Part shown: positions 1-11,267 of the stretch, one piece after another
Layout of the letters: every line of letters starts with the position of its first letter
Numbering within the stretch: position 1 is the first letter of the stretch
Assembly: GCA_030844895.1 (NCBI GenBank)
Contig: CM061224.1
Coordinates: 75,896,567 to 75,960,566 of the forward strand
Direction: 5' to 3'
Source: Ambrosia x helenae
Lineage: Eukaryota > Streptophyta > Magnoliopsida > Asterales > Asteraceae
Length of the DNA: 64,000 nt
Notes under the pieces: generated by a model
Told to the model about the DNA's origin: nothing
What the model saw: the letters and a program-made list of their open reading frames with translations, nothing else
Database searches by the model: none
Position numbers and translations under genes: made by a program

Positions 1-240
1 AAGGTGAAGCCACGATCCTGTCAAATCCAAGTGTACAGATATACATATATAAGCATCAAGAAACTTATATACTATACTCGCATGTATGAAATATGTAATA
101 TGATCATGGAACTTGGGCAGTGCATCGTGATGAAAACATTTTTCATGCAATGTAAACTTTTCGTTTGAAAAATCATTGTAATTATAGTTTAGTTTCAAAA
201 GAAAGCTAGTTCGCTATCACCTTTGGCACTGATACCAATC
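1..240 (-). mobile_element. 5' internal end of a Ty3-type retrotransposon running off the left edge
   Basis: On the minus strand an LTR ends at position 241 (terminal TGTGACA) and is followed directly by a primer-binding site, so positions 240 down to 1 are the start of that element's internal region. No coding frame is visible in this short stretch. The gag-pol part would lie left of the window. Confidence 0.55.
225..237 (-). other. Primer-binding site, initiator-Met tRNA type
   Basis: The minus strand reads TGGTATCAGTGCC three bases past the LTR end at 241. The usual plant iMet primer site is TGGTATCAGAGC, so 11 of 12 positions match. This fixes the minus orientation of the flanking LTR. 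Confidence 0.65.
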
Positions 241-545
241 TGTCACACCCCGCCAAGGTGGAATCACGAGGCATGACATGAAAGGTTTTCAAGCACAAGA
301 TTTAAGCAAACATAAAAAATAAACATAAGTTTTGGATACCAAATTGTTTAAAAGTTTACAACCATATTAAAATGCATTGTTCAAAAGCTAAGTGTTCATA
401 ACTAAAAATCACAAAAGATGGTATCCATAATGCATGCTTAAAACGTATCCCAAGTTCCATCCACGAAGTTAGTTATCTGAAAAACATGCATAAACACTTT
501 GTCAACATAAAGTCGGTGAGTTCACATGTTTAAAAGAGTTGTAAT
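241..545 (-). repeat. LTR remnant (Ty3/gypsy), minus orientation
   Basis: It begins TGTCACACCCCGCC on the plus strand, the reverse complement of a typical Asteraceae-type gypsy LTR 3' end. It shares a block (AAAAACATGCA ... GTCAACATAAAG ... GGTGAGT) with the next LTR at 546. The LTR stops at 545, where a related LTR begins, so it was probably cut by that insertion. I could not find where it resumes. Confidence 0.55.
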
Positions 546-1300
546 GTCACACCCCGCCTAGGCGGAAACGCGAGGTGCGACTTCGAAAGATTTCCAAGAA
601 CAAAGGTCACACGAGCATTGATTAAAATAAAGCGGGAAGTTTCATTAAACAACTAGATTTGTTCTACATAGAGTTAATTGTTTAATATTCAAAACCATTG
701 TATGTAAATGTCTAGTATTAGGACAACAACACAACGGTCCAAAAGAAGGTATCCCACAAATGCTCACACGCGACCCCCGCAAGTTCCATTATCCATGCTA
801 ATTTCCTGAAAAACATGCACGTAAAAATATATGGGTCAACATAAAGGTGGTGAGTACACGGGTTTGTATGAATGGACATGCTATCCAAAACCGACTAAAT
901 TACCACCTAGCTAGGGCAATAATCATCATGTGATCTGACATTAGCTCATAACCAAACCTTGACATGTTGTGCCTTGCCTATTGTATACTAAAGACAATGA
1001 AATAATGTGAAATACAAGCACTCTCTTGATATCGGTCATTCGGTCAGAGCGACTGACCAAGAGTAGGGGTGTCAACCCAATAGATCTATCCCGGTGTTTC
1101 ATGGCTAAGTCCATAGCTAATGGTTATGGTATGATGTATGACACGAGGGCTTAATGGATCTTGAACTATAATATCTCATGTTCACATAATAGTCATGTAT
1201 TGTAACTGAAAACTGTAAGCATGTTTTTCCCCCGGAAAAATGTAAAAACTGTAAAAAGGGGCCGTGAATACTCACTTGGTGTCTGAACGCTAGCCTGAAC
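546..1300 (-). repeat. Second, related LTR remnant, minus orientation
   Basis: It starts TGTCACACCCCGCCTAGG and has the same order of landmarks as the LTRs at 241 and 20363: a CCTGAAAAACATGCA block, GGGTCAACATAAAGGTGGTGAG, a GGGTGTCAACCCAATAG block and an ATACTCAC block. The far boundary and TSD were not found, so the end given is only the last recognisable homology. Confidence 0.45.
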
Positions 1301-4185
1301 TGGATCTGGAACTGGGTGTCTATCCTGGGGATGTCACTTGATGTTTGGATGCTAGACTGAACTGAATCTGATGCGGTGTGTCTGGTCTGGAAACCCTAAA
1401 TGCAGTTAAAAGCAACTTAGGTCTATGTTTGGCTCTAACTACCATGCAATTGTTCACCTGACTGTAACACCTATGGACTAGGGGCTTCTGTACCACTATC
1501 TACGTGTGTCACACACTGTACGTGTCAGTAATCGTTCGTTTTGTTATTCACGTGGCCATTTTTATTTTGTTTTTGGCAAAACAAATGTTATGACTTGCTT
1601 AGTGTTACCAAGGGTTACTTATGTCTCAGTTATGCAAGTCTAGGGTGGCATATGGACACATCGTTTGGCAATATTGCATAAAAACAACACATTTAGGTGT
1701 TTTTTTCCTTTGTACTTACTCGCATATCATATGTTTCCAAGAAAACTCTTGTGTTACGCTTATTAACACATGTTTTTATTGCTCTTAACACATGTTTACA
1801 AATCTAACCATATTATATGTTGTAAAATTGAGTGAAATATGTTATTCTTGGCCCGGGTCTTGGCCTCATACACGCACGCATACATCTATATGTATGTGTG
1901 TGTGCTCATTTATGTCCATATACATGTCCTAAGGTGTATATAATCGCATATAGGTGAGTTTGTATGTACAAGCTATAGCATTGAACTTTTAACATAAAAC
2001 TTACGTGTCTAAGTTAGTTTAACTTGAAAGATTAATTGTTGAATGAGCGTGCGAGTGTGTGTGTGCTTCGGGTGACCAATATACGTAACCGAATGAGGTG
2101 TGAATGAGGATAAAGAGTTCAGGTGTTATACCTTGAGTTATAGAGTGTTGTGTGATGTTTCTTGTGAGCCGTTTGACCCACATATATATACATGAGAGAG
2201 AGAGGAAGAGAGTGTGAGGCATGAGTGTTAGTTTAGGAAAGTCAAAACTCATGGATTGTTGGATCAAAAAGGTATGTTACTATCTTGATATAACTAGTTG
2301 ACTAATGTTTTTTGTTGGTTTATGTAGGGATCTTGGTAGTCGATTTATGGGGAAGGGAAATGAGTTTTTATCGCTAGTCAACTTAGCTTGGAGGTTGTGG
2401 AAACTTATGCTGGTTCCATGTTTGTGCAAGGGTTCTTGACTAGTGGCTTTTGAGGATAAGAATGGTGACTTGTGTGTGAGTATATGTATGTGTGGGTATG
2501 TATATGTAGTGTATGTATAGTGTAGTCTGATACTATGTCCAAAGTCAACCTCTTTTGCTTTTCTTGGGAATGTAAAGGCCGCAATACATAGGGAAAGGGC
2601 ATGGGAATTTTGGATGTTAAACATTCTACATCCAAGAGATGTCATAAGGTGACTTACCATTTTGGTGTGTGTCCTAGAGGTTAGTGAGCATGAGATTGCA
2701 TGTTCATGGGTGTTTGTGGGGGCTTGACTTGAGCCGAAACATAGGGAAAGGGAGAGGAATAGTATGGAATGCTCCAACATGGGTTGATTGTTTGCATAGT
2801 GACATTGTTGCCTTATTAGTGTAATGCTTGGGAATAAGAAGTTATGGTGGATGTTTGAGAGATAGGATGGCTTGTGTGTGTATGTATCCGTGTATATATA
2901 TACATATATAGGATTTGTGTGTGTCTTGTGTGTCGATGTACATACATATATTCAAGGGATATTGGTTTAATAATGCGACGTCATGTTTGTGTGTATATAT
3001 AGCCGCATGTATGTATGTGTGAGGGATAATGTATTTGTTTTGATTCTAATACTCAAACTAGTCCTTGTGGATCAAATTTTAAGGTTACATTTGGACACAT
3101 TGTTCGTGTTTTTTACTAGATTTTCATAGAATAGGCGTCGGTAACCTTATTGTTATTAACTAAGCCTTTGATTTGATGTTACATATGAAATGAGTTGATT
3201 GTTGTAGCGTAAAGGTGGAAAAAAAGATGATTACTTTTGATTGAGGCTTGAGTCGAAAATAAGAAGGAGGGAAAGGAAGGGATCGCAAGTTTGGGGGTGT
3301 AGGTGATTAAATGGGGTTATTCCAACATCATAGGGATTTGGAGGTTAAGCATCTTTCATTAATTGGTAAATGCCCTTTGATCCTTGATTTAGACTTAACA
3401 TGGGACTCCTTTTATAAAGTGATTAACAAAAGATATGGTGGCTTTGGTGGTGTGATGGCCGAAAGAAAAGAGAAAGAAAAGGAGGGAGATGGGCGGCAAT
3501 GGGGTGGTGGTTGTTTGGGCAAAGATCTTGGGTGGGGATGTGTGTGTTTAAAGTTAGTTGCCATATTTAGTTTAGAGATAAACCTAGGATTATGTAAACT
3601 TTTAGATTATCTAGGATGTTGGGATGGAGGGGACAATTTGGATGTATAATACTTCAATTAATACTTTCATTCTTTTTGTCCATACACACATACATATACA
3701 TATATGTACGCCTCACATTTTTATACACATGTATATATTTGTGAGATTTTGATCTTGTGGTAGCATTGTTAAATGTCGAAGTGCTTTTCTAGTAATTCTC
3801 ATGTACAAATATGTTTGTATTCTTACAATTCTTTGATTTATTGAAATCTCTGTTATGTAAAAGCGAATTGTAGTATTGTGATTATTAATTGATAATATAG
3901 GTTCCATTTTGTTGTACCTAATTATCATTTCTATATCTACCGTCCTCTATTAATATAACGGTACTTAATGTTTTTATCACCAATGCTCGGGTTAAACGGA
4001 TATTTGTTCATGTGTTTTAATAATAATGTGAATGTGAATTGTTGATGTAATTGTTTGAAATTGTTTGAGCCTTGCTATACTTCAGGGGAAATAACCACAT
4101 AAAATAGTGTCTAATTCACATAACAAGATAAAGACTCGACTACTTTAGTGTACGGATTTAACCTGGTAAATTGATGAGTGTCACG
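1301..4185. other. Non-coding DNA, TG/TATG-rich microsatellites
   Basis: No gene is supported. TG- and TATG-rich stretches occur near 1870-1930, 2040-2070, 2455-2530 and 2870-3020. Open frames on the minus strand here are rich in His, Ser and Thr because they read through CA-rich repeat, and they have no recognisable domain. Part of this may be the remainder of the LTRs to the left. Confidence 0.6.
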
Positions 4186-4830
4186 ACACAACCTAAGGTG
4201 ATTGTGACAACCCCTTTTACTATTTTCCGGTTGGGAGAAAACATGATGTACGAACATTAACATTTTAGACCACATCTATTAAATTATATCACATGTGTAC
4301 TATGCGACGTTCACCTAAAGTTCTTCTAACTTTTGAACCATGAATGTGTGGAAACATAGCGGGGAAAGTGTGAATAGATCTATAGGGCCCGGTAAACCCC
4401 ACTCGTGTCGACGGGAGATTGACCTATCTAACTTATGACATCGATTGATGACCGGTGGCGGGGAATTAAAGCAACTTATTTACATAGTAACATGTAACGA
4501 TGTCTAGCTAACATCATGTGTAGATGTAAGGATTATGTGGGTCTGGTTTACAAACATTTACTTACATTTGCAAACCTAACTCTGTGAACTCACCAGTATT
4601 ATATGTTGACAATCTTAGCATGTTTTCTCAGGTTGCTAAGGTTGCAGCGAGGTTAGGCGCACGGGAGACATACAGAGTCCCATCTTGTCATGCTTCTTTT
4701 AGAACACTAGTTCTAAACTATTTGAACTATTTTCATTTACTATGATGGATTGTTAACTATTTGAACTACTGCTACTCTCATCTATTTTTTATTGTTTTAT
4801 TCTTTGGTTGAGCAGTGTTACTTGTATAGG
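4186..4830 (+). repeat. 5' LTR remnant of the chromovirus
   Basis: It matches the 3' LTR from about 17518: TTTTAGACCACAT, GATGACCGGTGGCGGGGAATTA, GGATTATGTGGGTCTGG and CATCTTGTCATGC occur in the same order. The first part of the LTR is missing or too diverged to see, and the 3' boundary before gag is approximate. Confidence 0.65.
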
Positions 4831-4903
4831 AAATGTTGTTCATCAGCAAGTACCCCCACAACCAACTTCTTATGGTCAGCATGTTTGTACTTTTTAGGTT
4901 TTC

Positions 4904-5790
4904 ATGGATTGCAAGCCGAACTCTTTCAGCGGTACTGAGGGAGCAGTGGGACTACTCAGGTGGATAAAAAAAGGTGGAATCTGTGTTCGTTATGTGTAAT
5001 TTTCCAGTGGAGAACCAGGTGAAGTATGCTTCGGGTATTCTTAAAGGACCCGCTGACTTCATGGAAGTCCACTACTCAGACCCTTGGCTTAGGTGAAGCT
5101 AACGCCATGCCTTGCTGAGTTTATCCATCGTTTGAGAAATGAATACTGCTCTTGGGATGAGGTGCAGAAGTTGGAACATCAGTTGTGGAACCATAAGATG
5201 GTGGGTTCCGAGATCGAGGATTACACCACCAAGCATCATGAATTGGCAGTAATGTTTTCAGGTTTGGTTACGTTGATGTTTAGGCGAATTGAGCACTATA
5301 GTGTGGGGTTAGTGCCTGAGATTAGGGGGTTGGTGACAACATCAGATCCAACCACTATTCAGGAGGCTATTTGTCTAGCCAACAAGCTCACAAATCAGAA
5401 GGTGGAGGAGGGTGTTTTTCCTCCAAGGGGTGCAGCTCTAAAAGCCCCTGAAAAAAATAAATGGGACAATTCTGGTAGAAACTTTACTCCCAATTAGCCT
5501 CAGTAACATCAGAGGAAGTTTAAAACTTTGAGTTTTTTTCTTGTGGCCCAGCCGGGGCAGAAATTTGGTTCATATGCTGGTAACTATCCAAAGTGTGGAA
5601 AGTGAAATTATCATCACACTGGTCCTTGTAACAAGTATCAGTGTCATGTTATGGTAAGATTGTCCTTGAAGTCAAGAATTGTAGAGTCAAGCTTAATTAC
5701 AAATCCACCCCTCCAGTAGCTCCCCAACCCGGTCAGGGTTGTTATCATTGTCGTCAGACTGGGCACTTCAAGCATGATTGTTTTGAAGCA
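4904..5790 (+). pseudogene. gag pseudogene with CCHC zinc knuckle
   Basis: This is the capsid/nucleocapsid region of a Ty3/gypsy element. An ATG at 4904 opens a frame starting MDCKPNSFSG, typical of these Gag proteins. The frame breaks within about 95 bases and resumes in another phase; the longest open part, about 5093-5497, holds the Retrotrans_gag core. A well-preserved knuckle C-x2-C-x4-H-x4-C is encoded at 5740-5781, preceded near 5590-5640 by a second cysteine/histidine cluster containing a stop codon. Several stops and frameshifts make it non-functional. Confidence 0.8.
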
Positions 5791-5904
5791 AGCGGGTAGT
5801 GGCAAGAATGGCGACAGTAACAACAGGGGTAGCAGTAGGAATCCACACTCATTCGTTCATTCATCATTGGTACCAGTACGTTCCTTCTTAACGATCGCTA
5901 TGCT

Positions 5905-6148
5905 TTGGTTATATTTAACTCTAGTGCTAATAAAAATTTCATATCTCTTGAAATTAGTCAGTTGCTAGATAGTGCGTCTACACCTTTAGAGGTTAAGTAC
6001 TTATTAGAATTGGCTAATGATAAGCAAATTGAGGTGACACACATTCTTAATGGGCATCGTCTAGACCTTTCGGGTCATTCTTTCCTCATAGATCTTATGC
6101 CTGTTGATTTGGGTAGTTTCAATGTGGTTGTTGGTATGGATTGGTTAT
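5905..6148 (+). pseudogene. Retroviral-type aspartic protease fragment
   Basis: The frame around 5905-6148 has the aspartyl-protease layout of Ty3 elements and ends in the conserved V-G-M-D-W-L block. The catalytic D-S/T-G triad is replaced by N-S-S (context VIFNSSANKNF), so it would be inactive even if expressed. The nested element inserted immediately after the M-D-W-L block; the protein continues at 12997 beyond it. Confidence 0.75.
6144..6148. other. Target-site duplication GTTAT (left)
   Basis: GTTAT at 6144-6148 is repeated at 12997-13001, directly flanking the TGATGTGT...ACACATCA element. A 5-bp TSD is standard for LTR retrotransposons. Confidence 0.9.
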
Positions 6149-7880
6149 TGATGTGTGTAAATGTATATATAAATAACACAAGTTCTAATTAAAACGACTC
6201 ACCTAAAAACTACACACGCACGGCAAGTGTACCGGTCGCAAAGTAGTAGACAGACAAGACCGAGTATCGAACCCAAAGACGCGAAGACAACTCAAGATCA
6301 CAACCTCTACCGAATACTAGCCTAAATAAATATATACTTAAATGGGGGGTCAAACTAATAATTATAAACTTAAAAGAAACTAAATATAAATAAAGTAACC
6401 TCAGCTGCTTATGGGAACTAGGAACTTGGAGAAATCAGATAGGAAGAAGGCTGGTTACTTAGGTAAAATCCCTAGACACTAGCAATACATCCTGAATCTG
6501 GTAATTAACTTGAGACCCTATTCTTATCTAACAAACCTCCTGTCAAAGATAGCTCACTAGACTCAAGGCGGGACAAGTGTAGAAATGCTAAGATGGATCT
6601 GGATCGCCCTAGCGTACCAAAATCCCATAGAAATCAGATTAAAACCTCTCCTGGATTAAAACCCTCAAACTATGAAGCAGACTTAAACTCTACTGAAGAA
6701 AACCTAGGAAAACTCTAAACACGGACAAGTAGCGACTCCCGCCCTAGCGCTTGCCAACTACCGAACAATGCCTAGTTAGTTACCTAGCAAACTCGAGTTA
6801 GATTTCTCACCCTCAAGAATGGACTGCACGTTTTAGTTAATTTATTATATTAGTTTGTTATACTTGTGTCGTACTCCAACTCCAAATACTAGCACGCTAA
6901 CCTAAGTTGACGAACTAGATTGATTTCAAGACCTAGGGGGTATCTCTACATGCCTAGCTCCACAAAACCAATAAACAAACTTCAAATAAAATTAACACCA
7001 ACACACATATATCAAATCCAACAATAAAAGTTAAAGTCATGTAATTCTACACATCAAGATTAAAAACCAAAACCATTAAATACTGCAAATAACGTGTCTA
7101 GTTCATAAACCTAAGCAACCATAAAATATTTAGCTCATAATCTTTATAAACATCACAAAATAAATAAAAATAGTTTTAACCATGTCTATAAAAATAATCA
7201 ACGAAAACTAAACCTAACCCAAGGCTCGTTGGCTATTGATCTTTAATGTGCCCGTGGCCTTTTCTCCTTCCGTGCCCTTTCACTCGTCACCGATTGACCG
7301 GTTGACTTTTTTTTCTTCTGTGCGAATTCAATTGGAATTTTCCAATGAATGTTGATGTGAATATGAATAATTAGAATTGTGAATATCCCTTTTTTCGCTG
7401 CCGTCAAAATTCTATGTATATATATCCATCCATATGTTGACCGACTTTTGTTTTGTGTGTTTTGTCTAGTGGGCCACGAGCCCACACATTATTTATTTTG
7501 TTTTTTTTTTTATTTTTTTTATTATTATTATATTATTATTATTATTAGTATTAGTAGTAATAGTAGTATTATAACTCGGCGCTCTCGTATCAAGTGTTCT
7601 TGGCTCGACCAAAGTTGCTCGTTCACGCTCTAACGTCCATGAACACATGCTCTCAAGTGTTCGTCTCAATTAAAATTCTTTCTTTTTAAGCTCATTTTCC
7701 ACGAACACCTATAAAATAATAAAAACGAGTACTAAGAGTACAAAAAAACTAATAAAACTATACAATGATAAAAATAGACAAACAAACGAATACACGCCTA
7801 AAACTACTAAAAACTATATATAAAAGACTCAATTATAACAAAAAATACATAAGAGAATAGATGTGTTTTACGACACATCA
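6149..7880 (-). repeat. 3' LTR (minus orientation) of the Athila-type element
   Basis: It begins TGATGTGTGTAAATG and ends TTTTACGACACATCA. It is 1732 bp and matches 11268-12996 almost base for base. A T-rich and ATT-repeat tract occurs near 7500-7570. Confidence 0.9.
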
Positions 7881-7895
7881 AACATCCCCACACTT
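7881..7895 (-). other. Polypurine tract of the Athila-type element
   Basis: On the minus strand the bases just before the LTR read AAGTGTGGGGATGTT, a purine-rich tract abutting TGATGTGT. This is where plus-strand DNA synthesis would be primed, and it confirms the minus orientation. Confidence 0.65.
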
Positions 7896-9729
7896 GACTC
7901 TTTTTCGTCCCTGAAAAAGAATTATGCTATGGAATCACAGTTAGGTTTACATCCAGTTTCAAAACATAGGTTACTTAATTAATAATCTACTAACGTGTTG
8001 ATTGCGATTGCAGGTATATTGATCCTCTTAAACCCACACCGGTTTCCAGGCCCCTTTTTATTTATGTTAAGTTTATGTTGATTAGTCTATCTAGGGTCTC
8101 ACTCGAAGGAAGCCACAGTTCCTCCTAATCCCGCCTCAAGCTTATGAAGCTAAAGGAACGACCAATTGACCATTTCCCAACCGTCTTATGTAGAAAACCA
8201 AGAGAATTTAAAATCACTTTTTTTTTTTTTTTTGCATACTTAACTCAGAGGGTGTGACCAATCCAAGTCGCTATCCCAGTGGCCAGGCACCTTAAGCTTC
8301 AGCATTTTTTTTTTCATCTCAGCATACTTAACTCAGAGGGTGTGACCAATCCAAGTCGCTATCCCAGTGGCCAGGCACCTTAAGCTTCAGCATTTTTGCT
8401 TTGATTACTATTTTTTTATTTTTTTAATTGATTAGAAATTCTAACGGTTTTCTACTTATAACGGTGCTTCTTATACTATTTTTGGCGGTTTCGGTCTCCC
8501 CGTTTCTCCTAGATGAGAACCCACAAAATAGCCTAACATAATTAATTTATTACTTTTCAAAGGAAACCTTTCTACCGGCCGAGCCTACCCACATATCCCA
8601 AATCAAACACGTTTTCAATCAATTTTAATCTCTTATTATACATACTATTTGAAAACCGGACACCTAACTTTACCTATCATTTTCCATATTTTATATAATG
8701 CAAACTTCAAAATCAGGGACTTTTTTTTCAGTTTTTTTTTTATTTTTTTCGTTTTTTTTTTTTTTATTTATTTTTTTAACGACTCTGTATACAGACTAAA
8801 CGACAGTTTTCCATCCCCACACTTAAATTCTACATTGCCCTCAATGTAGGAATAGAAAACGACACAAAACAAAAAATAAATTCCGAATACAAAATAAAAA
8901 AAAACCGAGGGCAAATTGAAAAGGACTTAGCTGGTTAATTTTTCTTCGTAAGCTCTAGTCCAATCCAGCTCGATCGTATAGCATTTTGGTCGCGATCGGC
9001 TCTGACACAATGGTAAACTCTCGGGTTGCTTCAATATAACGTACAGGTCCAGAATCACCCGAATGGAGATTGAGTACGGGTGGTGCAATCCAAACCTGCG
9101 CAAAACAAAACAAACAAAACCCGAGCATAATACCGAACCACACAAAAATAAAAAGACTCAAACTACTAACATAGACTCAAAATATAACAACAAACAAGAA
9201 GATGTACCTGCTTGGCAAAATGGCGATGAATGGTGGTAGAACCAAATGGGTAGAAAAAAAAATCTGATTCTCGCTCAACGTGAAGGACACTGGTGATCAC
9301 AACACGCGTTGCAAGAGAAAAAAATATAACTTTCCGGGGTAATAGCTGGTCGCATAAGGCGAACAGGTCAGCCCAGACTCCTCACATTACGTGAAAAATC
9401 TTTTTTCACAGAAAGTTAATTAATTTTTTTTTTTTTTTTTTAAGAAAAATTCTCTTTTATTACCCAAACCTCTACCAAAACTCCCACTCATAAAATATAT
9501 ATAAGGATAATACATGGGATCCGCTCATTGTGAAATTTTCTCTACCTAAGCAAACACGCAAACCTGCTAACTGACTCAAAGACACAAAAAACAAAGATAT
9601 AATAGAAAGATAAAATCCTATGAACCACTACCGAAGGACGGACCACAAATAAAAAAAATGAAAAGCTAGAAAAAAAAATAGGTATAAATATAAATTTACA
9701 AACTCTACAGAGCCTCCCCACACTTAAAC
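7896..9729. other. Non-coding internal region of the Athila-type element
   Basis: This lies between the Gag-like stop codon and the polypurine tract. It is AT-rich with several poly-T runs (8219-8233, 8710-8777, 9426-9442) and an 88-bp tandem duplication. I see no pol homology in any frame. Confidence 0.7.
8234..8397. repeat. 88-bp tandem duplication
   Basis: A unit beginning GCATACTTAACTCAGAGG at 8234 is repeated from 8322 with essentially no change except in the poly-T spacer. It is internal to the Athila-type element. Confidence 0.85.
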
Positions 9730-11118
9730 TTAATCAGGGGGCTTCTCTTTTATCTGGACCCGATCCAACCCGTTTAATTCCACCCGGTCCATATTATTTA
9801 GCAAAATTACATTAGTGGAATTGAAAAATATTTTATCAAATTTAAATGGGTCGGGCCACCAATATTTAAATTTACCTGGACCAAACCTGATTCTTGGCAT
9901 GTAATGTGGGGATTTGTTGTCTCTGCAACTCCTGACCCTCACCCTGTGTCGGTCCAGGTGCCTCTTCGCCTTCTCCCGTGGTGGTGGCCATGGTGGTGGC
10001 ACTAGTAGCAGTGTAATATCCAATGCCTGCACGGGCCGGCTGTGGTGTTCTTCTTCTTCCACCACTGCTTCTTTCTCATCTTCCTTGTTTGGTGACACTT
10101 GTTCAAAATCTTTGTCCACTTCTGGAGCTGTCAAATCAACCAAATCGTCACCAAACTCTGCTTCTCTATCAGCTGCTTTTTCAAGCAGGTCAGTGGTGTC
10201 TTCCTCTTCCACCACTTCTTCCTCAAACAGCCAGCTTGTGGATTCTGAAAAGTCCATATCTTCCTCAGTCTCCCCTATCTTCTCCATCATGGCTTTCCTA
10301 TGCGCGTCCCAAGCTATCCTTTCTATCTCCTCATCATCACTCCAGACATCTGCCTCCCAAGGGTATGCTGTTGAACTAGAGATCTGGCAAGGCTGCTCAT
10401 CCTGCTGAACCAAAGGTGGGACTAAGGCGTCCATTATGGTCTCTGGCTCTAACCCTGAATCCTGCAAAATATCATCCTCACAAGACAAGTGTAAAGAATC
10501 ATATGGGTCGGTTAAATCATGCACAGAATCAGATGAGTAAGGAAAAACAGTTTCAGCAACGGGACTAATACAATCAGGTAATCTAAGTGTTACCATCTCG
10601 TCTGGGTCATCATATGTGAAATTAACCTGCTGAACTGGAGGTGGGACTTCAACGTCCATTATGGTCTTCAGTTCATCCACCTGAGCCTCTAGCCTTTTAA
10701 GTGCCGCATCTTGTTCCCTCAAAGAGTCGGTGCGCTTGGATAGCAAAGAATCGATATCCTCGAGCATGAGCTGTTGTTTAGCAAGTAAGGCGGCAAAATC
10801 GGGTCTAGTGTGAGACGAGACATCCCGATAATCGGGATGTTGATAAAAATGTTGGCTAGGTGGATACACTGACGAGCTACCACCATGCCTTTCCGCATAC
10901 ATCTCAGCTTGTAGACGATCAGTCCGACTTTTTATTCTATCTAGTGACTCAGATGTTGCAGGGTTAAACCACCGGTTAGCCTGCGGGTATGAAGGCTGGT
11001 ATGACTGATATGGCTGCGGCTGCAAATACGTGTTAGAATAATAATCCGTGGAATACCCCGATGAATATGAATGAGGGCATCTTATGGTAAAATGGGGTCC
11101 TCCGCAGATCTCGCACAT
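9730..11118 (-). CDS. Gag-like protein of the non-autonomous Athila-type element
   Basis: The frame is open to 11181, but the likely start is the Met at 11118, because the upstream extension is only Phe/Ile/Asn read from AT-rich leader. It begins with a variant zinc knuckle, CEICGGPHFTIRC (C-x2-C-x3-H-x4-C), 150 bp from the LTR. A Tyr/Pro/Gln-rich segment follows, then a predicted coiled coil (about residues 75-150), a long acidic Glu/Asp-rich region with two VPP-VQQ repeats, a PPPWPPP proline stretch and a basic C-terminus with GPGKFKYWWPDPF. It looks like the part of an Athila Gag downstream of the capsid domain, fused to an unusual tail. The frame has no internal stop. The role of the tail is unknown to me. 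Confidence 0.72.
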   Translation of the reverse strand: MCEICGGPHFTIRCPHSYSSGYSTDYYSNTYLQPQPYQSYQPSYPQANRWFNPATSESLDRIKSRTDRLQAEMYAERHGGSSSVYPPSQHFYQHPDYRDVSSHTRPDFAALLAKQQLMLEDIDSLLSKRTDSLREQDAALKRLEAQVDELKTIMDVEVPPPVQQVNFTYDDPDEMVTLRLPDCISPVAETVFPYSSDSVHDLTDPYDSLHLSCEDDILQDSGLEPETIMDALVPPLVQQDEQPCQISSSTAYPWEADVWSDDEEIERIAWDAHRKAMMEKIGETEEDMDFSESTSWLFEEEVVEEEDTTDLLEKAADREAEFGDDLVDLTAPEVDKDFEQVSPNKEDEKEAVVEEEEHHSRPVQALDITLLLVPPPWPPPREKAKRHLDRHRVRVRSCRDNKSPHYMPRIRFGPGKFKYWWPDPFKFDKIFFNSTNVILLNNMDRVELNGLDRVQIKEKPPD

Positions 11119-11243
11119 GATAAAAAAATTATATATTACGAAAAAAAAATTAATAATAATAAGAAAAAAAAATAAAAACAAAAATTATTCACAAAATAGT
11201 AGACTAGAAACGGATCGGATAATTCTCAAGAGTGCCAATTGCG

Positions 11244-11261
11244 TCCCCGGCAGCGGGGCCA
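11244..11261 (-). other. Primer-binding site, tRNA-Asp type
   Basis: The minus strand reads TGGCCCCGCTGCCGGGGA six bases past the LTR end. The complement of the plant tRNA-Asp 3' end is TGGCGCCGTTGCCGGGGA, so 16 of 18 positions match. A tRNA-Asp primer is known for Athila elements, which supports the lineage call. Confidence 0.75.
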
Positions 11262-11267
11262 AAAACT

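Noticed and set aside
2019..2780. Overlapping minus-strand open frames rich in His/Ser/Thr
   Set aside because: They translate CA/TG-rich microsatellite DNA, overlap in two phases and show no domain.
3311..3649. 112-codon plus-strand frame
   Set aside because: No domain, Gly/Lys-rich by composition, and isolated in non-coding repeat DNA. It could be a chance frame.
9914..10408. Ser-rich plus-strand frames opposite the Gag-like gene
   Set aside because: They are the complement of the acidic Glu/Asp-rich coding region on the minus strand.
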